A stretch of DNA of 64,000 nucleotides, from the NCBI GenBank assembly GCA_964454005.1, contig CAYVQE010000011.1:1-64000 (forward strand), written 5' to 3'. The notes below the pieces were generated by a model. The model was not told where the DNA came from. It did no database searches and saw nothing but the letters and a program-made list of their open reading frames with translations. The DNA comes from CAYVQE01 sp964454005. Its GTDB lineage: Bacteria > Myxococcota > B64-G9. Shown here piece by piece: positions 17,106 through 26,604 of the stretch. The position numbers and the translations under genes were made by a program. Within the stretch, counting starts at the first letter, position 1; the number at the start of each line of letters is the position of its first letter.

Positions 17106-17230
17106 TCGAAGCTCCCTTGGGTGCTTCTAACGCATTGATTTTTTCGATCGGGCTTGTATGGGAACAAAGACGGATGGGTTCTCTGACGCATTGATTGTCG
17201 CTATCCCGTTCTTCGGGCGGGGAGCTTCGA
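17106..17230. repeat. Inverted and direct repeats in the gap before the propeller gene
   Basis: In the roughly 220-base gap 17105-17323 an 11-base perfect inverted repeat (TCGAAGCTCCC at 17106-17116, GGGAGCTTCGA at 17220-17230) encloses two copies of ACGCATTGATT (17130-17140 and 17186-17196). The first arm also belongs to an imperfect hairpin GAAGCTCCCTTGGGTGCTTC (17109-17128) close to the palindrome at 47375. Possible regulator sites or a dispersed repeat; no promoter is obvious. Confidence 0.6.
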
Positions 17231-17323
17231 TTTGATTGCGATTCGCTGTGGTTGGCCTCAACTTCGCGCGGCGCCGGCCGATAGCGATGAATGGACGAAA
17301 ACCGCCAGGGGGTCGTGGGAAGC

Positions 17324-20300
17324 ATGCGTCTGAGCAAGTGGATTGCGCTTGGCTTGATGGCCGTACCGGCGATAGCCGGTGGTGCTCGGGCCGCCACCGC
17401 CGTGCGGGGGTTTCCGGTCCAACTCGAGGGAACCGCGGACGTGGGACCGCCGCTGGCGGCCGACATCGACGGCGACGGCAAGCTGGAGCTGCTGGTGGCC
17501 ACCCGCAGCCACCTGCATGTCCTCGAGGCCGATGGCAGCCCGGTGGCCGGTTACCCGGTGGCCTTCGAGCGCGGCCGCGGCCCGGCCACGGCGCTGGCGG
17601 TGGGCCCCCTGGTCGCGGCCGCAGACGAGGCGGACGCCCGGCCGGGCATCGTCTTCGGCACGGCAGCCGGCGAGTTGGTGGCGCTCGGTGCCGACGCCCG
17701 GCCGCTGCCCGGCTTCCCCGTCAGGCTCGAGTCCCGGCTGGCCGGACCGCCCAGCCTGATCGACGGCGACGGTGATGGGCTGGCCGAGATCCGGTTCGGC
17801 ACCCAGGCCGGGTTGATCTACGCCATGGACGCCGCCGGCAAGCCGCTGCCCGGCTACCCGGCGCGGTCCGCCGACGGTGTGGCCACCGCGGTCATCCGGG
17901 CGCGCTTTGTCCCCGGCGGCCAGCCGGTCCTGCTGTTCGGCGATGACGATGGCCGCTTGCACGCCTGGAGCGGGCCCGGGCGCGAGCTGGACGGCTTCCC
18001 CTACCAGGCCCGCTACACCGTGGCCGGCCAACCCGTGCTCGGTGACATCGACGACGACGGCAGCAATGAGGTGGTCTTCGGCTCCAAGGACTACAAGATC
18101 CACGTGGTCGAGTCGGACGGCCGGGCCGCGGCCGGCTTTCCGGTCGACACCGGCTACCGCATCTACGCCGCCTGCGCCCTGGCCGACGTGGACGGCGACG
18201 GCGTGGTCGATCTGTTGGCCGCCTCCGGCGACGGCAAGCTGTACGCGGTGGCCGCCGGCGGTCAGGCCCTGCCGGGCTTTCCGGTCGCGGTCGGCCGGCG
18301 GCTGCGAGGCTCGCCGGTGGCCGGGGATCTGGACCTGGACGGCAAGCTGGAGATCGCGGTCGGCTCGGATCGCCTCCAGACCGCGCTGCTGCGCGCCGAC
18401 GGCCGCGACTATCCGGGCTTTCCGGCACGCACCGCCGCCCGGGTCGACGTGGCGCCGTTGTTGGCGGATCTGACCGGCAACGGCCTGGCCGAGATCGTGG
18501 CCCTGTCGCGCGACGGCCGGCTCTACGCCTGGCGCATGCTGAAGAAGGGCCGCGGCAGCAGCGCACCGGTCTGGCCGACCGCCGCCCATGACACCGGCCG
18601 CAGCGGCGTGGTGGCGCCCAATCCGCCGCGCTATGTCGAGCTGGCGCTGCAACCGGCGCAGCCGACGACCACCGAGGCACTCGAGCTGGATTACCGGTTC
18701 TTCGACATGGACGGCGATCCCGAGCCGCAGACCCGCATCCGCTGGTGGCGCGACGGCGAGCCGGTGGCCGCCCTGGAAGGCCGGCGCCGGGTGCCCGCCG
18801 ATCAGACCCGCAAGCACCAGCGCTGGAAGTTCACCCTGCAGGCGGCCGCGGATGCCCCGGTCTTCACCAGCCCCGAGGTCGAGGTGGCCAACACCCCACC
18901 GACCGCGGCCCGGGTGCGTATCGCGCCGGCCGAACCGCGCACCGGCGACGAACTGCGCCTGGAGATCGCCGAAGAGGCCAGCGATGTCGACGGCGATCGC
19001 ATCCGTTATCGCATCACCTGGCTGCGCGATCGGCGCCCGCAGAAAAAACTCGACGGCCGCGAGGTGCCAGCGCGGCGGACCGCCGAGGGGCAACGCTGGA
19101 CCGTGGTGGTGGTGCCCTTCGATGGTGAGGTGACCGGGACGCCCAGCCGGGCGTCGGCGGTGGTGCTCAACACCCCGCCGGGCCCGCCGCGCATCGCCCT
19201 GGTGCCCGAGCGGCCGACGGTGACCCAGGCGGTGACGGCCGAGATCGTCGATCCGGGCCACGATGTCGACGGCGACCGCGTGCGCCACCTGTTCCGCTGG
19301 TGGGCCGGCGAGCGCGAGCTGAATCTACCCGAGTCGGCCGGCCGGCTGCCGGCCGGCATGGCGGCCAAGAACGTCGAGCTGAGGGTGGAGGTGACCGCCT
19401 TCGATGGCCAGGAGCGCGGCGGCCGGGTGACCGCCCGGGGGCAGGTGATCAATACGCCGCCGGCTGCTCCTGCGGTGCGCATCGAGCCGGCCGAACCGCG
19501 CACCGGTAGCGATCTGCTGGCCCGGGTGATGGCGCCGGCGGCCGACCCGGATCGCGAGGTCATCCGCTACCGGTTCAGCTGGCAGCGGTCCGACGCGCCC
19601 TACCGCGGCCCGCACGCCGCCGCCGCCCGGCTGCCGGCCAGCGAGACCAGCAAGGGCGAACGCTGGACCGCCGTGGTCACACCGCGCGACAGCCAGGCCG
19701 ATGGTGCGCCGGGACGGGTCTCGGTGGTCGTCGGCAACAGCCCGCCGGAACCGCCGGCCGTCGAGCAGGTCGAGCCGCGGCCGCCGACCGACCGCGATCT
19801 GGAGCTGCATCTGGAACGGCCGCCGCGCGATCCGGACGGCGATGCGGCCTGGTGCCGGGTGGTCTGGAGCCGCGACGGCCGCGAGCTGGCCCGGGGCAAG
19901 GACCGCTTCACGCTGCCGGCGGCGCGCACCGTCAAGCACGGCCGTTACCGGGTGCGCATCACGCCCACCGACGGCAGCGACGACGGCCCGACCCTGGAGC
20001 GCTGGTTCGAGGTGGTCAACAGCCCGCCGGGCGCCTGCCGGGTGGCCATCGCACCGCAGCGGCCCAGAAGCGGTCAGGACCTGGCGCTGCGGGTGGTCGA
20101 GCGACCGACCGACGCCGACGGCGACAGCGTCCGCCTGCGTACCCGGTGGTTCCGCGACGGCCAGCCGATCGAACTCGACGGCGACGACCGGCGCGTGCCG
20201 GGCGGGCGTGTCCAGCGCGGTCAACGCTGGCGGCTGCTGGCCGAGCCCTTCGATGGCGAGCAGGCCGGGCCGGTCTGCGAGGCGGCGGTGACGGTGGTCA

Positions 20301-21160
20301 ACAGCCCGCCGCAGGCGCCCGAGCTGACGCTGGTGCCCGAGCGGCCCACCGCCGGCGACCGGTTGCGCCTGAAGGTGCTGCGGCCCGCATCCGACCCGGA
20401 CGGCGACCCGGTGACGCTGCCGGAGGACTGGCGGCTCGACGGCAAGCCCCTGGCCGCAATCGAGGGCCCGCGGGCCCTGCCGGCCGGCGGGCTGCGCAAG
20501 GGCCAACGCTGGAGCGTGGTGGTGCGCGCCAGCGACGGCGAGCTGCAGTCCGAGCCGGTGCGGCTGGAGACCCAGGTGGTCAACTCCAGCCCGGCCCGGC
20601 CGGCACTGGCCATCCATCCGGCCGAGCCGCTGTCCTCGGACGATCTGCACTGCCGGCTGACCGCGGCCACCCCGGACCCGGACGGCGATCCGGTGCAGCA
20701 CAGCTACAGCTGGACCCTGGCCGGCGCGAAGCAGCCGGTGGTGCGCCGGGCCGAGCTGCCGGCCGCGCGTACCCGTAAGGGTCAGCGTTGGATCTGCCGG
20801 GCGCAAGCCAGCGACGGCAGCCTGCAGGGTCCGGAGGCCCGGGTCGAGGTGCGGGTCGGCAACGCCGCGCCCGACGCACCCGAGGTGGCCATCACCCCGG
20901 CCCGACCGAGCGCTGCCGACGAGCTGCGTTGCCGGATTCGACAGGCGGCCAACGACCCGGATGAAGATCGGGTGCGCTACCGGTTCGAGTGGCTGCGCGA
21001 CGGGGTGGTCCAGCAATTCGCCCCCGAGACCGACCGGGTGCCGGTGCGCTTGACCAAACCGGAAGATATTTGGCAATGTAGGGTGGTCGCGAGCGATGGC
21101 CAGCTCGCGGGTCCGGCCGCCGAAAGCCAGGAGGTGCTGGTGTTGCCGGCCGGTTCGTGA
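17324..21160 (+). CDS. Secreted protein: FG-GAP/VCBS beta-propeller plus nine Ig-like repeats
   Basis: A 1278-residue exported protein (start at the ATG 17324, giving a signal peptide to about residue 26; an in-frame ATG at 17291 would bury it). Residues about 30-420 are an FG-GAP/VCBS-type propeller with calcium-loop-like DIDGDGKLELLVA and DVDGDGVVDLLAA motifs. From about 430 to the end come nine repeats of about 93 residues, each opening with N(T/S)PP and containing a DxDGD loop, a WxxDG turn, a (V/L)PA..T.KGQ.W segment and a DG..(G) turn. Likely a cell-surface or extracellular adhesive/structural protein. No catalytic domain was seen. Confidence 0.85.
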   Translation: MRLSKWIALGLMAVPAIAGGARAATAVRGFPVQLEGTADVGPPLAADIDGDGKLELLVATRSHLHVLEADGSPVAGYPVAFERGRGPATALAVGPLVAAADEADARPGIVFGTAAGELVALGADARPLPGFPVRLESRLAGPPSLIDGDGDGLAEIRFGTQAGLIYAMDAAGKPLPGYPARSADGVATAVIRARFVPGGQPVLLFGDDDGRLHAWSGPGRELDGFPYQARYTVAGQPVLGDIDDDGSNEVVFGSKDYKIHVVESDGRAAAGFPVDTGYRIYAACALADVDGDGVVDLLAASGDGKLYAVAAGGQALPGFPVAVGRRLRGSPVAGDLDLDGKLEIAVGSDRLQTALLRADGRDYPGFPARTAARVDVAPLLADLTGNGLAEIVALSRDGRLYAWRMLKKGRGSSAPVWPTAAHDTGRSGVVAPNPPRYVELALQPAQPTTTEALELDYRFFDMDGDPEPQTRIRWWRDGEPVAALEGRRRVPADQTRKHQRWKFTLQAAADAPVFTSPEVEVANTPPTAARVRIAPAEPRTGDELRLEIAEEASDVDGDRIRYRITWLRDRRPQKKLDGREVPARRTAEGQRWTVVVVPFDGEVTGTPSRASAVVLNTPPGPPRIALVPERPTVTQAVTAEIVDPGHDVDGDRVRHLFRWWAGERELNLPESAGRLPAGMAAKNVELRVEVTAFDGQERGGRVTARGQVINTPPAAPAVRIEPAEPRTGSDLLARVMAPAADPDREVIRYRFSWQRSDAPYRGPHAAAARLPASETSKGERWTAVVTPRDSQADGAPGRVSVVVGNSPPEPPAVEQVEPRPPTDRDLELHLERPPRDPDGDAAWCRVVWSRDGRELARGKDRFTLPAARTVKHGRYRVRITPTDGSDDGPTLERWFEVVNSPPGACRVAIAPQRPRSGQDLALRVVERPTDADGDSVRLRTRWFRDGQPIELDGDDRRVPGGRVQRGQRWRLLAEPFDGEQAGPVCEAAVTVVNSPPQAPELTLVPERPTAGDRLRLKVLRPASDPDGDPVTLPEDWRLDGKPLAAIEGPRALPAGGLRKGQRWSVVVRASDGELQSEPVRLETQVVNSSPARPALAIHPAEPLSSDDLHCRLTAATPDPDGDPVQHSYSWTLAGAKQPVVRRAELPAARTRKGQRWICRAQASDGSLQGPEARVEVRVGNAAPDAPEVAITPARPSAADELRCRIRQAANDPDEDRVRYRFEWLRDGVVQQFAPETDRVPVRLTKPEDIWQCRVVASDGQLAGPAAESQEVLVLPAGS

Positions 21161-21235
21161 GCCGGGTCACAGCCCTTTGCCGACAGAGGGCCGAAAATAG
21201 CGGGGCGGCAAGACGCGGGGACGCGGGAGGATGCA

Positions 21236-21796
21236 ATGCCGATCAGAGCGATGGCGATGTTTTTGGGCCTGGTGCTGCTGGCGCCGGCGGCCTGGGCACA
21301 GCCGGCCGGCGAGCCGGCCGCCGGGGGCATGGATTTCGAACAAGCCGCCGAACTGGGCGACCAGCAGAAGCTGGAGCTGGCCAGCCAGTACCTGGCCGAC
21401 ATGAAGGCGGTTCTGAGTTCCGTGCTGGGCCTGCTCAAGACCGCCCGCGAGGAAAAGGACGTCATCAAGGTCAACTGCGTCAACGAGAAGCTGACCAACA
21501 TCAAGGGCCTGCTCCGCATCTCGGAGCAGGCCGACATCACCCTGCAGGAGGCAGTGGCCAAGGGCGAGCGCGACACCGCCACCCATGAATTTCACAAGAT
21601 TGCGATTTCTCACCAGAAGATCAAAGTCCTCAAGACCGAGGCCGAGCAGTGCGTGGGCGAGTTGGCCTTTGCGGTCGGCAAGACCACGGTCGAGGTCGAG
21701 GTGGACGAGGACGTGGTCCCCGAGCAGGACCCGACCCAGGTGGAACTGCCCGAGACGCCGGTGGTGCGCCCGCCGGCGGCCAGCCCATATCAGTGA
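21236..21796 (+). CDS. Small exported helical protein upstream of the export pair
   Basis: A 186-residue protein with signal peptide (about 1-22, cut after AWA), a helical core (about 35-155) with two cysteines (about 82 and 140, in VNCVNEKL and AEQCVGEL) that could form a disulfide, and an acidic/Pro tail ending PPAASPYQ. ATG at 21236 follows GGGAGGATGCA. It precedes the barrel and OPX genes. I have seen similar hypothetical proteins beside polysaccharide export genes of Myxococcota but can name no family. Confidence 0.72.
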   Translation: MPIRAMAMFLGLVLLAPAAWAQPAGEPAAGGMDFEQAAELGDQQKLELASQYLADMKAVLSSVLGLLKTAREEKDVIKVNCVNEKLTNIKGLLRISEQADITLQEAVAKGERDTATHEFHKIAISHQKIKVLKTEAEQCVGELAFAVGKTTVEVEVDEDVVPEQDPTQVELPETPVVRPPAASPYQ

Positions 21797-21928
21797 AAAA
21801 ATAGTTTGAGGGGTGGGAGCTTTTCTGTTAGACACATGGGGCGGAATCGCTGAACGTACTGGGGTAGACGGCAGTCCAATCGCGAGAGGGGTTCTGGTGC
21901 AGGCGCACCTGTACGCCGTTTGACGATC

Positions 21929-23203
21929 ATGCGAGCGACACAACACAACGGTGCAGCCTACGTCGCGGTATTGTGCGCGGTCTTTTCGCTGGGAGTGGCG
22001 GCCGCCGCACAGGCCCGGGGCAATGGCATCAAGGCCGGCTCGGGCCGGTTGCATTTCGGCGTCGACCTGGAGCTGACCTTCGACTCCAATCCGGGCTATT
22101 TTCCCTCCGGCAACGAGAACCACGCCGCCGACCTGATGCTGCGCACCCGACCCAAGATCGGGCTGGAGTTCCCCTCGGACACGGTCTCGTTCGAACTCAA
22201 CGGAGGGGTGGGCTACGATTATTTCTTCGGCGTGGACAACAGCCGCACCACCGACCTGAGCGCCATCAGCGGTGAGGCCGACATGCGGCTGGGCTTCAAC
22301 CCGGAAGGCCAGTTCGCCTTCTTCCTGATCGACAACTTCAGCCGCTCGGCCGATCCGCGCTACACCTCGCTGAGCGGCCGTTTCGACCGTACCTCCAACG
22401 AGGCCAAGGCCTTGTTCCAGATTCGCCCCGGCGGCGGGGCGCTGATGTTCGACGTGGCCTACGGCTTCTACCTGGACTGGTTCGACGAGACCAACGACTC
22501 CGACTACAACGCCAAGGCGCTGAGCAATTACTCCCACCGGGTGTACTTCTCGGGCAAGTGGAAGTTCCTGCCCAAGACCGCGCTCAGCCTGGACTTCGAC
22601 GCCGACCTGCGCCGCTACCCCTACCAGTACCAGCAGGACATCAAGAACCCGGACGTCAACGCCATCCGGGCCACGGTGGGCCTGATCGGCCAGATCAGCC
22701 CGTCCATCGCCCTGGTGGTCAAGGCCGGCTACGGCGACTCGCTGCTCGAGGGCGGCCGCGATGCCGGCGGCAATGCCTACACCGGCGGCGACTACCGCTC
22801 GGCGGTGGGCCAGGCCGAGCTGAGCTACCGGGCCGCCACCACCTTCTTGCAGGTGGGCTACTCCCGCGGCTTCGAGCCGGTGATGCTGTTCGCCTACTTC
22901 GGCCAGGATCGGCTCTACGCCCGCTTCCACCAGCAGCTGTTCGGCCGCTTCAGCCTGTCGGCCGACCTGGGCTTCGAATTCCTCGATTACGGCAGCCCGC
23001 TGGCCGCAGACTCCGAGGGCCGCTTCGACTACTTCCTGTCGGGCGGGGCGGCCTTCGAGTACCACATCCTGGACTGGCTGCTGCTGGCCATCGACTACCG
23101 CTTCCAGGCCCTGTTCTCCGATTACCAGCAGCCGCTGACCGGCGCGGGTGGGGTGGAGTACAACCGCCACGCGGTGACCTTCCGCGTGGGCCTGGACTAC
23201 TGA
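21929..23203 (+). CDS. Outer-membrane beta-barrel, Wzp-like polysaccharide export partner
   Basis: A 424-residue outer-membrane barrel. ATG at 21929 gives a signal peptide MRATQHNGAAYVAVLCAVFS ending at about residue 32. The mature part alternates aromatic/Gly beta strands with polar turns (LHFGVDLELTFDSNPGYF, SFELNGGVGYDYFFG) and ends in a typical barrel terminus AVTFRVGLDY. The OPX gene 44 bases downstream lacks the C-terminal helix that normally crosses the outer membrane. In Myxococcus such short Wza proteins work with 18-stranded Wzp barrels encoded next to them, and this pair fits that model. The ribosome site is weak. Confidence 0.8.
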   Translation: MRATQHNGAAYVAVLCAVFSLGVAAAAQARGNGIKAGSGRLHFGVDLELTFDSNPGYFPSGNENHAADLMLRTRPKIGLEFPSDTVSFELNGGVGYDYFFGVDNSRTTDLSAISGEADMRLGFNPEGQFAFFLIDNFSRSADPRYTSLSGRFDRTSNEAKALFQIRPGGGALMFDVAYGFYLDWFDETNDSDYNAKALSNYSHRVYFSGKWKFLPKTALSLDFDADLRRYPYQYQQDIKNPDVNAIRATVGLIGQISPSIALVVKAGYGDSLLEGGRDAGGNAYTGGDYRSAVGQAELSYRAATTFLQVGYSRGFEPVMLFAYFGQDRLYARFHQQLFGRFSLSADLGFEFLDYGSPLAADSEGRFDYFLSGGAAFEYHILDWLLLAIDYRFQALFSDYQQPLTGAGGVEYNRHAVTFRVGLDY

Positions 23204-23247
23204 CCGCGGAATGCCTAAAGTAGGAATCGCTGCGTGGAGGACGACGC

Positions 23248-23844
23248 ATGAAGCAGCTGATCCTGATCTTGACGACCCTGATGCTGGGCACCTCGGCTTG
23301 CTGGTGGGCCAGCACCCCCGAGACACCGCAGCCGCCCCAGCGCCAGTTCACCCCGGCCTCGACCCTGGGCCCGGGGGACCTGGTCGAGGTCAAGGTCTAC
23401 GACGAGAAGGAGCTGTCCGGCATCTACCGCGTGTCGTCGACCGGTGCCCTGGACGTGCCGCTGGTGGGCGTGGTGCCCGTCGACGGGCTGTCCAGCGCGG
23501 ATGCGGCCGCGCTGATCGAGCGCAAGCTGGGCCAGCGCTACCTGCGCAACCCGCAGGTCAGCATGTTCATCAAGGAGTACAACTCCAAGAAGATCTCGAT
23601 CTTCGGCCAGGTGGCCAAGCCGGGCACCTTCAAGTTCGACGACGGCATGACCGTGATCCAGGCGGTCAGCATGGCCGGCGGCTTCACCAAGATGGCGGCC
23701 AAGGACGACACCAACGTCACCCGCATCGAGCAGGGCGACGAGAAGAAGTATCCGGTGCCGGTCGAGTCCATCGCCCGCGGCGAGGCCAAGAACTTCTTCC
23801 TGCAACCGGGCGACATCGTGTATGTGCCGGAATCCATCTGGTGA
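23248..23844 (+). CDS. Wza-like polysaccharide export (OPX) lipoprotein, short form
   Basis: A 198-residue lipoprotein (lipobox GTSAC at about 14-18) with a Poly_export domain (about 43-110, LGPGDLVEVKVYDEKELSG) and one SLBB domain (about 118-180, ISIFGQVAKPGTFKFDDG), ending in FFLQPGDIVYVPESIW. Full-length Wza proteins are about twice this size and end with a transmembrane helix; here that helix is absent, so the barrel upstream should provide the outer-membrane pore. It acts in the periplasmic/outer-membrane step of capsule or exopolysaccharide secretion. GTGA-like spacing links it to the aminotransferase that follows. Confidence 0.92.
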   Translation: MKQLILILTTLMLGTSACWWASTPETPQPPQRQFTPASTLGPGDLVEVKVYDEKELSGIYRVSSTGALDVPLVGVVPVDGLSSADAAALIERKLGQRYLRNPQVSMFIKEYNSKKISIFGQVAKPGTFKFDDGMTVIQAVSMAGGFTKMAAKDDTNVTRIEQGDEKKYPVPVESIARGEAKNFFLQPGDIVYVPESIW

Positions 23845-23848
23845 GCGG

Positions 23849-24979
23849 GTGCCCGACGGCCCGAACGCGTCCCCCTCCGCGACCGAATCCCCGATCGCCC
23901 TGAGCCGGCCGAGCCTGGGCGCTGCCGAGCAGGCCGCCTGCCAGCGGGTGCTGCGCAGCGGCGTGCTGACGAGCGGGCCCGAGTTGGCCGCCTTCGAGCA
24001 GGCCTTCGCCGCCCGGGTGGGCGCGCCGCACGCGGTGGCGGTCAGCTCGGGCACGGCGGCGCTGTGGCTGGCGCTGGCCGGGCTGGACATTGGGCCGGGT
24101 GACGAGGTGGTGGTGCCGGCGCACACCTTCATCGCCACCGCCAATGCCGCCCGCTGGCGCGGGGCCCGGGTGGTGCTGGCCGACGTGGCCGACAGCGACC
24201 TGAACCTGGATCCGGCTGCGCTGGCCCGGGTGGTCGGATCGCAAACCCGGGCGGTGCTGGCGGTGCACCAGTACGGCACTCCGGCCGACCTGGAGGCCAT
24301 CGCCCGGGCGGCGCCGCAGGCGGTGCTGGTCGAGGACGCCGCCTGCGCGGTGGGCGCCGCCACCGCGGCCGGGCCGGTGGGCTGCGGTCCGGGCCGGGCG
24401 GCCTGCTTTTCCTTCCACCCGCGCAAGACCATCACCACCGGCGAGGGCGGCATGCTGGTCACCGCCGACGGCGAGCTGGCCGCGCGGATGCGGGCGCTGC
24501 GCCAGCACGGTCTGGGCCCGGAGGGATTTCGCGAGCCGGGCGTCAACCTGCGCCTGGGCGAGCTGCCGGCCGCGGTGGGCCGGGCCCAGCTCGCGCGGCT
24601 GGACGACCTGTTGGCCCGCCGCCGCCGGGCGGCCGCCCACTACGCGGCCGGGCTGGCCGGGCTGGACTGGCTGCAGCTGCCGCAGCCAGCCCCCGGTGTC
24701 CAGCCGTCCCATCAGTCCTACGTCGTCCGCCTGCGTCCCGGCGCGCCCATCAGCCGCGATGCCCTGCTGGCCGCCCTGCGCGCCCGCGGCATCGGCTGCC
24801 AGGCCGCGGCCGCGCCTGTACACCACCATCCCGGCTACGAAGACAGCGCCCGCGGCCCGCTGCCGGTGGCCGAGCGCGCCGGTCGCGAGGGCCTGTTCCT
24901 GCCCCTGCACGCCGAACTCGACCGGCCTCAGGTCGAGCGGGTCTGTGAAGCCCTGCGCACCATCGGGGGCTGCGCTTGA
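23849..24979 (+). CDS. DegT/DnrJ/EryC1 PLP-dependent sugar aminotransferase
   Basis: A 376-residue fold-type I enzyme that would transfer an amino group to a nucleotide-linked keto sugar. GTG at 23849 lies five bases after the OPX stop. Visible features are AVSSGTAALWLAL (about 57-69, PLP phosphate contact), GDEVVVPAHTFIATANA, the LVEDAACAVGA segment with the PLP-stacking Asp region and SFHPRKTITTGEGG with the Schiff-base Lys. The family makes aminosugars for cell-surface polysaccharides, which fits the export genes just upstream. The substrate cannot be told from sequence. Confidence 0.9.
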   Translation: MPDGPNASPSATESPIALSRPSLGAAEQAACQRVLRSGVLTSGPELAAFEQAFAARVGAPHAVAVSSGTAALWLALAGLDIGPGDEVVVPAHTFIATANAARWRGARVVLADVADSDLNLDPAALARVVGSQTRAVLAVHQYGTPADLEAIARAAPQAVLVEDAACAVGAATAAGPVGCGPGRAACFSFHPRKTITTGEGGMLVTADGELAARMRALRQHGLGPEGFREPGVNLRLGELPAAVGRAQLARLDDLLARRRRAAAHYAAGLAGLDWLQLPQPAPGVQPSHQSYVVRLRPGAPISRDALLAALRARGIGCQAAAAPVHHHPGYEDSARGPLPVAERAGREGLFLPLHAELDRPQVERVCEALRTIGGCA

Positions 24980-25000
24980 CGTCGTCGGGGCACGACTGGC

Positions 25001-26482
25001 TCAATCCTCCTCGGGCACCAGCAGCAGCTCCACGTGATCCTGGTCGGCGGTGATGGTGACCACGCGCTCGGCAAAGGGCCGCCGATCGTCCAGGCACCAG
25101 CAGTCGATCTTTTCGTCGTTTGGCAGGCCCTTATAGGTGAAATGCCCGTGCCCGTCGGCCTGCAGCACGCCGCCGACGCCGGTCGGCATGCTGTGGCAGC
25201 TGACCCGAGCCAGGGGTACCAGCTGGCCGTTTTCGAGCTGCACCGTGCCGGTCAGCGTGCGGCCGGGCTCGAGTTCGAGCACCACCTCGGGCGGGTCGCT
25301 GCCCTGCCGGCGCGGGGGGACCTCGGTATAGGCCCAGCGTTCGCGATCCCAGGCGAAGACCTTGGCCAGCCCGGGCCCGCATTCCTTGGCGAAGCGGCCC
25401 TCGGCGTCGGTCAGGGTCGAGCCGGACTGGCCGCTGCCGTTTTCGTTGCTGGTTCTCACGTGGACGATGACATCGGCCTGGGGACCCTGGGGGCCGAGCA
25501 CCATGCCGCGCAGCAGCGACAGCCGGGTCAGCCGGATGGCGAACTCGACCTCGGTCTCGCCGGCGGGCAGGCTGCGCACCCAGCTGTGGTGGCCGGGGGC
25601 GTCGGCCACGATTTGGAAGTCGGAATCGGGCAGGTGGAAGTCGAAGCGCCCGTCGGCGGCCAGCGGGATCGGCAGCGCGGTGCGCCGGGCCTGGCGGGTA
25701 ATGGTGTCGCGCCGGGCCAGGATGGTGGCATCGGCCAGCGGCGTGCCCTCGGTGTCGCCCAGGGTGCCGAAGACGTGCACCGCGGCCGGCTGCAGCGCGA
25801 GATCCGCCTCCAGCCGCTGGCCGTCGAGTTGGCAGTGGACCACCGCCGCCAGCGCGTGTTCCTCGTCCTTGAAGGCGGTCAGCTTGTAGATACCGCCGGA
25901 CACCTCGGGTAGGCTGAAGGCGCCCTCGGGGCCGGTGGTCAGCGGCTGCAGGTCCGCGGGCAGGTAGTCGCCATCGGCCTGGCGGGCGAACAGGCGCACC
26001 GTGGCGCCGGCCACCGGCCGGTCCTCGCGCAGGACGGTGCCGGTGATCATGCACTGGATCTCCTCTTCCTGCTCCTCCGGCGCACGCTCGCTATCTTCAG
26101 CGGCCGCTGCCAGGTCAGCGTCTCGTCCTTCGGATTCGTCTCCTTCTTCGTCGTTCAATTTTTCGTCTCGAGGGCCGGGGCCGAATCCGGCCGCCGGCGG
26201 CGGGTCGTCCGCGCCGTTCTCGGGCTCCTCGGGGGCGGCCGTGGCCGGGTGCTGCGCGCCAGCGGTCTGTCCAAAGACCGCTTCGCCGGCGGCTGCCGCC
26301 GGGGGACCGCTTGCTGCGGCGGGCGGCGGTACCGCCGGCTGACCCCACTGCACGGACTCGGCCTCTGCGCCTCCGGGTGCCTGTTCGGTCGTATCGCTGA
26401 CGACCAGCCAGACCAGCACGCCGGACAGCAGCAGGGCTGCGATAGTGGCGATCAGGACAGGACTACCGCGGGTGGCAGGCAT
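25001..26482 (-). CDS. Membrane-anchored protein with tandem carboxypeptidase-regulatory-like domains
   Basis: A 493-residue protein with an N-terminal transmembrane anchor (about 8-29), a Pro/Ala/Glu-rich disordered linker (30-140) and then about four beta-sandwich domains of the carboxypeptidase-regulatory-like (CarboxypepD_reg) type. They start near CMITGTVLREDRPVAGATV (about 144), VHVFGTLGDTEGTPLADATI, LLRGMVLGPQGPQADVIV and TLTGTVQLENGQLVPLARV, each with a GxF or GRF core turn. Convergent with the aminotransferase and divergent from the SIS gene. Probably an extracytoplasmic structural protein. No enzymatic motif. Confidence 0.8.
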   Translation of the reverse strand: MPATRGSPVLIATIAALLLSGVLVWLVVSDTTEQAPGGAEAESVQWGQPAVPPPAAASGPPAAAAGEAVFGQTAGAQHPATAAPEEPENGADDPPPAAGFGPGPRDEKLNDEEGDESEGRDADLAAAAEDSERAPEEQEEEIQCMITGTVLREDRPVAGATVRLFARQADGDYLPADLQPLTTGPEGAFSLPEVSGGIYKLTAFKDEEHALAAVVHCQLDGQRLEADLALQPAAVHVFGTLGDTEGTPLADATILARRDTITRQARRTALPIPLAADGRFDFHLPDSDFQIVADAPGHHSWVRSLPAGETEVEFAIRLTRLSLLRGMVLGPQGPQADVIVHVRTSNENGSGQSGSTLTDAEGRFAKECGPGLAKVFAWDRERWAYTEVPPRRQGSDPPEVVLELEPGRTLTGTVQLENGQLVPLARVSCHSMPTGVGGVLQADGHGHFTYKGLPNDEKIDCWCLDDRRPFAERVVTITADQDHVELLLVPEED

Positions 26483-26604
26483 CCGCCAGGCCCCCTTCCT
26501 TGCCTTTTGCTCATCTGTAACGATCGCTCCGACAGTATAGCATCCGACCGGCTCCGAGCCCAGGGCCCCTGGGCGTCCCTTGATTCTGGGGCGTATGGTC
26601 GTTC

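Noticed and set aside
17105..17145. Rho-independent terminator after the cNMP-binding gene
   Set aside because: The stem GAAGC..CCC/GGG..GCTTC has a T-T mismatch and the T-run begins about nine bases later, so termination is doubtful.
17258..19288. A long minus-strand open frame opposite the propeller protein
   Set aside because: It is an antisense shadow of the repeat gene; low-complexity Arg/Gly composition and no ribosome site.
21797..21928. c-di-GMP or other riboswitch before the Wzp-like barrel gene
   Set aside because: No recognisable aptamer core or terminator-antiterminator was found; TTGAGG with a poor -10 at 21806-21833 is too weak to call a promoter.
25034..26342. Plus-strand open frames opposite the 25001-26482 gene
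   Set aside because: The minus strand has a transmembrane anchor and clear carboxypeptidase-regulatory-like domains; the plus frames have no recognisable features.
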